Part shown: piece by piece, positions 59,112-64,000 of the stretch
How the letters are laid out: each line of letters begins with the position of its first letter
How positions within the stretch are numbered: position 1 is the first letter of the stretch
Source: Rheum nobile
Taxonomy: Eukaryota; Streptophyta; Magnoliopsida; Caryophyllales; Polygonaceae
NCBI GenBank assembly: GCA_027886185.1
Contig: WOAB01000055.1
Location: 1,472,501 to 1,536,500 of the forward strand
Reading direction: 5' to 3'
Length of the DNA stretch: 64,000 nucleotides
The notes under the pieces: model-generated
Told to the model about the DNA's origin: nothing
Seen by the model: only the letters and a program-made list of their open reading frames with translations
The model's database searches: none
Made by a program: the position numbers and the translations under genes

Positions 59112-59987
59112 TTACGGGTTGTCCTGTAGCTGCATCGGATCACCAAGGGGGGGATGGAAGCTCCCAGGGTTGATCATCCCCGAGTCCTCCATTTCTTCGT
59201 CATCGAACTCCTCGAAGTCGTCCTGGTGAAGAGGAGTGTTTGAATAGTAGCCATCTGAACCATAGCGCGGAGTGCGTGCACTTTGGTGGCCCAAATAGTC
59301 TTCCATATTGAAAGGCACAGGGGTAGCATCATGCTGCTTTTGACGCGGCACCAATTCTCTGGAACGATTTGAATGACGCGCCAAAGTGGTATCACGATTG
59401 CCCCTCTGATCTCTGCCAGCACGCGTAGTTGTGGCTACTTCGCGTTGGCCTCTGGTTCCCCTGTTGTGGTACCTGTCATCAAAGTCATAATCGTCAGAGT
59501 ACTCACCTTGGGAACCTTCATCGTCTTCTGGGTAGATGTCATCGCGAAGAGGAGTAGCCTGTGGGGCATATCGGTCTCGATGCGAGACGTATCCTTGTCT
59601 GCTTTCAATGACGGATTGAATTCTGTTAAGGCGTGGTTGTTGGTTTGAAGTTGAGGGCATCACGCCTTTGCCTTTATCAACGCGTTGCTTGCTGGGTCCA
59701 GCCTCTGTGGGATTTTGGACCACTAAGGGATCCATAGGGATCTGCAGAGTTGGAGTGGGGCGAAGCCAAGCAGCGCGTTCTATGGCCTGAGATTCCGCGA
59801 GTTGGCGTCTCAATGCCTGGATCTCGCGTTGCTCCTCTGAGAGTGGAAGAAGAGGTTGAAGTGGATCAACCTGAGGCAGCACTTCTACTTGGTTTTGTTC
59901 TTGCTGCTGTGGTGGAGGGTTGTTGTTCTCTTGTCCAGTGGCACCAGTCGGCGCTGCGAGAGACCCTATAAGAACATGATCCTCCAT
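59112..59987 (-). pseudogene. CRM-like gag, N-terminal extension
   Basis: From the likely start MEDHVLIGS (59987) the frame encodes a Gln/Pro-rich region, then LSEEQREIQALRRQLAES and a basic/acidic stretch with SNRSRELVPRQKQ. It ends at TAA 59112, then continues in frame into the main gag. An in-frame extension upstream to 60032 is less likely as the start. Such long, low-complexity N-termini occur in plant chromovirus gags. Confidence 0.7.
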
Positions 59988-60750
59988 TGCGAGTAAGACT
60001 GCACAAAAAGCAAGAAAGCGAAGAAAATGCAAGCACTAACAAGACACAAATGTCCACGTGGGTTATCGCAGTCTTTTGGCTGTGAGGGCGGCTAACATGC
60101 AAGCAAAGCAGGTGTGTAATGCAAGCAAGAAAACCACGTAACCAAAAGAATGACGTCTTAATTTCTTGCGTAAAGAACGCGTTAAAACAAGACAAAAACC
60201 ACGCGAGACACTAGACGATGGGGGGATTGAGAAATGAGTCTAGCCGTTGGTGGGAGAAGGTTGCCTTATTTTGGCTATACTTCTCTTTGCGAAAGATCGC
60301 GTTCTTTTCTTCCGTTTTTTTTTTTAATCTTTTTTTTTTTTTTTGGCTTTCAAATCCGAGATCTCGTATTGATTGACGAGTGGATCTGATTTAAACGAAA
60401 ATAAAAATAACGGCTAAGTGACTTGAAGAAAGAAATCACGTGATTGTCGTGATGGAGAAAGAGTTTAATGTAGATTGTTTTGGTCAACGCGTTGAATATG
60501 TCAAGTATTCACCGCGATGATTAAGCAATCAATTAAGTAAATCAGACAATTAATTACGTAGATTTCAAAACAAACAAGACACACAAGTTTGCAGGGTGAA
60601 GTAGTAATCGGCCAAGAGAGACTCTTGTAGAAACCGAATGGTGGGGTAAAAGATTTTTTTTTTGAAAGTGGTGGTGGCGGAAGCAGGTATGGTGAGCGAT
60701 GAAAAAAAATTACGTGAACAAATGAACTTGAAAGCGACTTACAAGATCGG

Positions 60751-60762
60751 GCTCTGATGCCA
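60751..60762 (-). other. Primer binding site of the CRM-like element
   Basis: Minus strand TGGCATCAGAGC, one mismatch from the tRNA-iMet complement, two bases inside the LTR end at 60765. Confidence 0.8.
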
Positions 60763-60764
60763 GT

Positions 60765-61607
60765 TGATGCGTTCCTGCTTGGGAAAAGGACCGATGATCT
60801 TGTATTGGGAGTCGCTACGCCGAGTGGATGTGTTCTGGAGAGGAACGCGTTGAACTGGTGGGTGAAAGAACGTGGTGTTTGATTGTGGAGTGCAGTGTTT
60901 GGAGTGTGGAGCGAGATGGTGTGAGAGTGACAGCGGGTGTTATTTTTCTCGAAGGAGATCGAGAATGCCGTAGCGTCGGCAGCGAAGAGATAGACTCGAG
61001 GGGCTCGAGTGGGTGTCGTAGCGTCGACTGCGGAGGAAGGAGATGCGAAGCAGACTTGCTTGAAGATCAAGCGGGTGAAGGGGATGCGAAGGCAGATTTG
61101 TGACGTCTGAATTCAAAGGGAGGAGGCAATGGCTCTCAACTCAAGCTCTGAATTAGAAAATGAACGTGACCAGATTACAAAGGGCGAGGTGCCCTTATAT
61201 ACACATGTCGCGGGGTCTTAATGACCCAAATCTAAGAAATAAATGCGGAATTGAAAGCTAAATATTACATTAACTACGGAGGATCACGATCCAATTCAAA
61301 ATGGATCTGCAATTAATGCTAATTAAATGCAGAATATCGTAATCTGATTCAAAATCATCGCGTGCCTTCGATGGTGGATAGAAGTCGTATGTTCAACGCG
61401 ATCTCTGGGCTCTGTTGAAGACGCCTTAGAGAGAACACATTCTCTGATGTGGACTCCTTCGTGCCTTGGAAAGAATTGACGCGTTGAATGATGGAGTTCG
61501 CCGTGTTTGCAATTGACTTAGCGCGTGCCCTTGTGATTGGGCCTTCTGTTGGCACGCACAATGCATCTTCGTCTTCCTTGGCATCCAGACTTGGTAGGAT
61601 CGCATCA
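60765..61607 (-). repeat. 5' LTR of the CRM-like element
   Basis: An 843-bp copy of 53730-54572 with 22 differences, mostly C/T or G/A changes. It includes a second copy of the pol tail frame (61561-61355), an expected by-product of pol overlapping the LTR. Confidence 0.92.
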
Positions 61608-61968
61608 GGTGAGGGCTCTGATGGGACGCCGGGCTCTGATGATGGTAAGGGCTCTGCGGGGGCGGCGGACTAAATGGAGGGCCATGATAGTTATTCTGAT
61701 CTATTGTATCAGAATAACCATGGAGAGGGCTCACGTTGTACTCTGGGTACAACTGCGGGTCCGAGTTCGCACGACCACCCGCCACAAGAAACGATGACGA
61801 TGGCACAAACGGATACACAGGGGGGTCAACATTGCACGCCTGCCCGTATCCTCCAGCATCCTGACTACCACCTGCAACCCTACGGGTTACCTCCTCCTTA
61901 GTCCGAAACGAAACGTCCCGGACGAGGTTTCGTCTGGTTCTACGCTCCGTTCTCTCACCGGGCTCCAT
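61608..61968 (-). pseudogene. Plant-mobile-domain-like gene, first part of exon 1
   Basis: From MEPGERTERRTRRN (61968) the frame runs through a Tyr/Pro/Gly-rich region (YPEYNVSPLHGYSDTIDQ) and a repeated HQSP motif up to the CRM insertion. Removing the insertion and one target copy joins this to 53724-53531, giving 555 nt or 185 codons in frame. So the gene was open when the retrotransposon arrived. The start codon choice is the first ATG of the frame; upstream sequence is non-coding. Confidence 0.6.
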
Positions 61969-61984
61969 CTACAACAATAAATCA

Positions 61985-62690
61985 TTTTATCTCAAAAAAT
62001 ACAATTCCGAGTATACCTAAAATACAAAATTCAATTCCGATACAATTGAATTCGGGTATCTCAATATTGTAATTTCACACGTTACGTGTGGACACATTCC
62101 ACACGTAACGTGTGGACTGTCACCACACGTTACGTGTGAAATTACAATTCCCCTTAATGCCGGAATATCGCCGATGACATTCCGACGCCATTACAGATTC
62201 CGACAAAGCTTTTTTTCATCAAAATTTTACCAAAATTCAACAAAACTAACACTTCTAAAACAAATCCAACAAAACTACCACTTGTATTTGGCTATTTTCA
62301 TACAAATCCAATAAAAACCCTAAACACCCTTTCATACAAATCTATCAAATTTCTACAATTTCATACAAAATAACTACTTTAAAATTAACCATCAAATGCA
62401 AGAACAAAAACATCAAATGTAAATAACTATTTCGAAATTACACTAAAACAATATGGATCTACAAAAACTAACAAAAAAACTAAAAAATTAACATAAAAAT
62501 TAACAAGATATGGGATGTTACTAACCTTTGGAGGATTTGGATCTACGTAACATGCAGATCTTGTTGATTCGTAACGAGGAGACAAACTAGATACGTAACT
62601 TGGGAAGGGAGATTTTTGAAGAAGTGAGTGGCGGTTTAGGGTAGAGGGGAGGAAGAAGAAGAAAGTTTGGCTTTTAAAGCCGGGGAGGCT
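61985..62690. other. Right internal flank of the 11-kb TIR element
   Basis: AT-rich and non-coding, with three ACGTTACGT/ACGTAACGT palindromes at 62075-62135. It probably holds the promoter of the minus-strand gene starting at 61968. No clear TATA box is chosen. Confidence 0.5.
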
Positions 62691-62860
62691 CCACACGTTA
62701 TGTGTAGAGCCTGTTTCCACGTTACGTGCGAAGCCTCTCCTCACATTACGTGAGGGGCCTATGCGCTGAAAGACAATTTCGCCTATGCGTTGAAAAGTAG
62801 GGGCCTAAATATATATATTCACTATAAAATATCCTATCATTTGTAAGTAACAACCCTAGT

Positions 62861-63787
62861 TGTTGGATCGTTAGAGTTACGTCTGAGGGAACAAAAGCTT
62901 TGTTCCCACAGAAGGCACAACGGATTAAAATAGCAAGAAAGATAACAGAACGAACTCACGATATATAGTGGAAACCCTGATTAGCAAAACTAGCTTCTCA
63001 AGGAAAAACCACTACCTTCAAGCTTCCGCTTGAGAGGATTTTGAAGTGTGTACTTGTCTTATTGATTTCTTGTTCGATTACACTTGTAGCATGGACTCCA
63101 AAACACTAGACTTCCCACCTAGATTCGAAGATCACTCCTACAACGATGAATCCGAATTCAACCCTCAAAGACTCACAAACACTTCACTCTCTTTTTCTTC
63201 TCAACTGAACGCTCTCTTTTCTACTTTTTCTTCTGCGTCGTTTTTTATAGAAAAGAATCCTTGCTTCTCTTAAAAATAACTCGGCTAAAACCCTAATTGA
63301 CACAAAATTAGGAAATACTAGAATCGGATTACAAAGATATGATTTTGTTTTGAAGATAAGATATCACAACCGGTTATATTAATTAAGGAAGGAGTTCCTT
63401 AATTAATCCAACCGATTGGATAACGTTCTTCTCTCTCCAATCGCCTTATCTTAGGAAATATTCCTAGGATCAACACGATCGGGTTTTCTCTCTCCATATC
63501 TTCGCGCAATCCGGCTTGATCCTTGGAGTCGAAGTCTTCATCCTCTACCGCGTGGCTTCTTGGTTTGTTTCCTTAACTCAGCACGCTGGATGACTTCTTT
63601 CCTTTTGCAGCCTTGATCTGGTCCGTCACTTCAGTTCCTTGAGAGGTAACAAAGCGCTAAGCAAGCCTTTGTTCCCTCTGAGATCTTGTGCTGCAAAGCT
63701 CACTGGGATAACTCTTCTTGTCCCTGAAACACTTGGTACACATATTAGTTGAGTGTTGGTAACCATCAAAACCTAAGGAATTCAACA
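62861..63787 (-). repeat. Solo LTR, copia-type, with TSD CTAGT
   Basis: 927 bp starting TGTTGGATCG and ending AATTCAACA, flanked by a perfect CTAGT duplication (62856-62860 and 63788-63792). The ends are short inverted repeats TGTTG/CAACA. A minus-strand TATA box (TTCTATAAAAAACG, 63240-63252) suggests the lost element was on the minus strand. No internal region remains, so it arose by recombination between two LTRs. Confidence 0.85.
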
Positions 63788-63792
63788 CTAGT

Positions 63793-64000
63793 TTTTACAA
63801 AAGGGTATGAATGTAATTTTAAATTCTAATTTTAATAAAGGATATTGTATTTATAACATTATTCCAATGGGAATAGATTAATCATATTCTTACCTAAGTA
63901 TATTATAGTTTAAAGTCATGGTTTATTTAAATTTATTTTAACTTTATGTTAATATTAATTTAAATGAACTTATCAAGTAAACATAATTGTTTAAATTGAG
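63793..64000. other. No gene recognised
   Basis: AT-rich sequence to the window end, with no feature I can support. Confidence 0.6.

Larger units (their letters stand above)
53730..61607 (-). mobile_element. CRM-like Ty3/gypsy chromovirus inserted in the TIR element
   Basis: 7878 bp with two 843-bp LTRs and target flanks GGTAA (53725-53729) and GGTGA (61608-61612), 4 of 5 matching. It has an iMet-type PBS, gag-protease and RT-RNase H-integrase on the minus strand, and a polypurine tract. Pol continues about 250 bp into the 3' LTR, a trait of CRM (centromeric) chromoviruses. LTRs differ at 22 positions by my count, about 2.6%. Two stops in gag and a frameshift before RT make it inactive. Lineage is inferred from RT/integrase style and the LTR overlap. 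Confidence 0.88.
51734..62805 (-). mobile_element. 11-kb TIR element (Mutator-like) carrying host-like genes
   Basis: The left end has TACTTTTCAGCGCATAGGC, and the right end, reversed, TACTTTTCAACGCATAGGC. Similarity extends through TTTCAG-GCATAGG and into ACGTAACGTG repeats. Flanks share TAAATATA (51726-51733 and 62806-62813), an 8-bp duplication, or 9 bp with one mismatch. Without the inserted CRM-like retrotransposon the element is 3.2 kb. It holds a plant-mobile-domain-like gene (first exons only), a telomere-like tract and a GRF zinc-finger pseudogene, all read on the minus strand. No transposase is present. Superfamily is inferred. Confidence 0.7.

Overview
This is nuclear DNA of a flowering plant, most likely a eudicot. 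The evidence is split genes with GT-AG introns, a plant class I formin, TTTAGGG-type telomere-like repeats, and plant-specific retrotransposon lineages (Tekay-like, Tat and CRM-like Ty3/gypsy, Ty1/copia), Helitrons and Mutator-like elements. The window is a repeat-dense, gene-poor region. I see one convincing intact host gene, the formin at 47383-49966 on the minus strand, and one host-gene fragment, an exosome MTR3 piece near 15.8-16.5 kb.

Layout. 1-7799 is a minus-strand Ty3/gypsy element that lacks reverse transcriptase and most of integrase; its far LTR runs off the left edge. 7800-15762 is a nest of broken elements: a transposon ORF, a copia protease piece, a 1.4-kb Athila/Ogre-type LTR, an LTR fragment of the first family, and a copia element with gag start, long leader, PBS and LTR. 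15776-16460 holds MTR3 exons. 16858-29334 is a complete-ended Tat-lineage element (12.5 kb, TSD GGTAT). Its gag-pol is decayed and contains a solo LTR, but a three-exon antisense ORF is intact. 29335-34534 carries Helitron pieces, including one Helitron with both ends (33029 to 30502, minus strand).

34624-39048 is a 4.4-kb imperfect palindrome whose arms each hold the same hAT-type MITE with the same 8-bp target duplication. 39049-47080 begins with a TATA box and then carries about four tandem 0.5-0.68 kb non-coding units. One unit is split by a 3.2-kb TIR element with a satellite core (39912-43082). After the formin, a poly(A) retroposon (50163-51145) lies about 180 bp upstream of its start codon. 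51734-62805 is an 11-kb TIR element carrying a plant-mobile-domain-like gene and a GRF zinc-finger pseudogene. A CRM-like retrotransposon (53730-61607) has inserted inside the first exon of that gene. A solo LTR with TSD CTAGT (62861-63787) ends the window.

The most interesting pattern is in the three large TIR/foldback elements at 34.6-39.0, 39.9-43.1 and 51.7-62.8 kb. All share one architecture: several copies of an element-specific interrupted palindrome clustered at both ends. Two of them also share internal blocks and an AT-rich satellite core. All LTR comparisons and target-duplication calls were made by eye.
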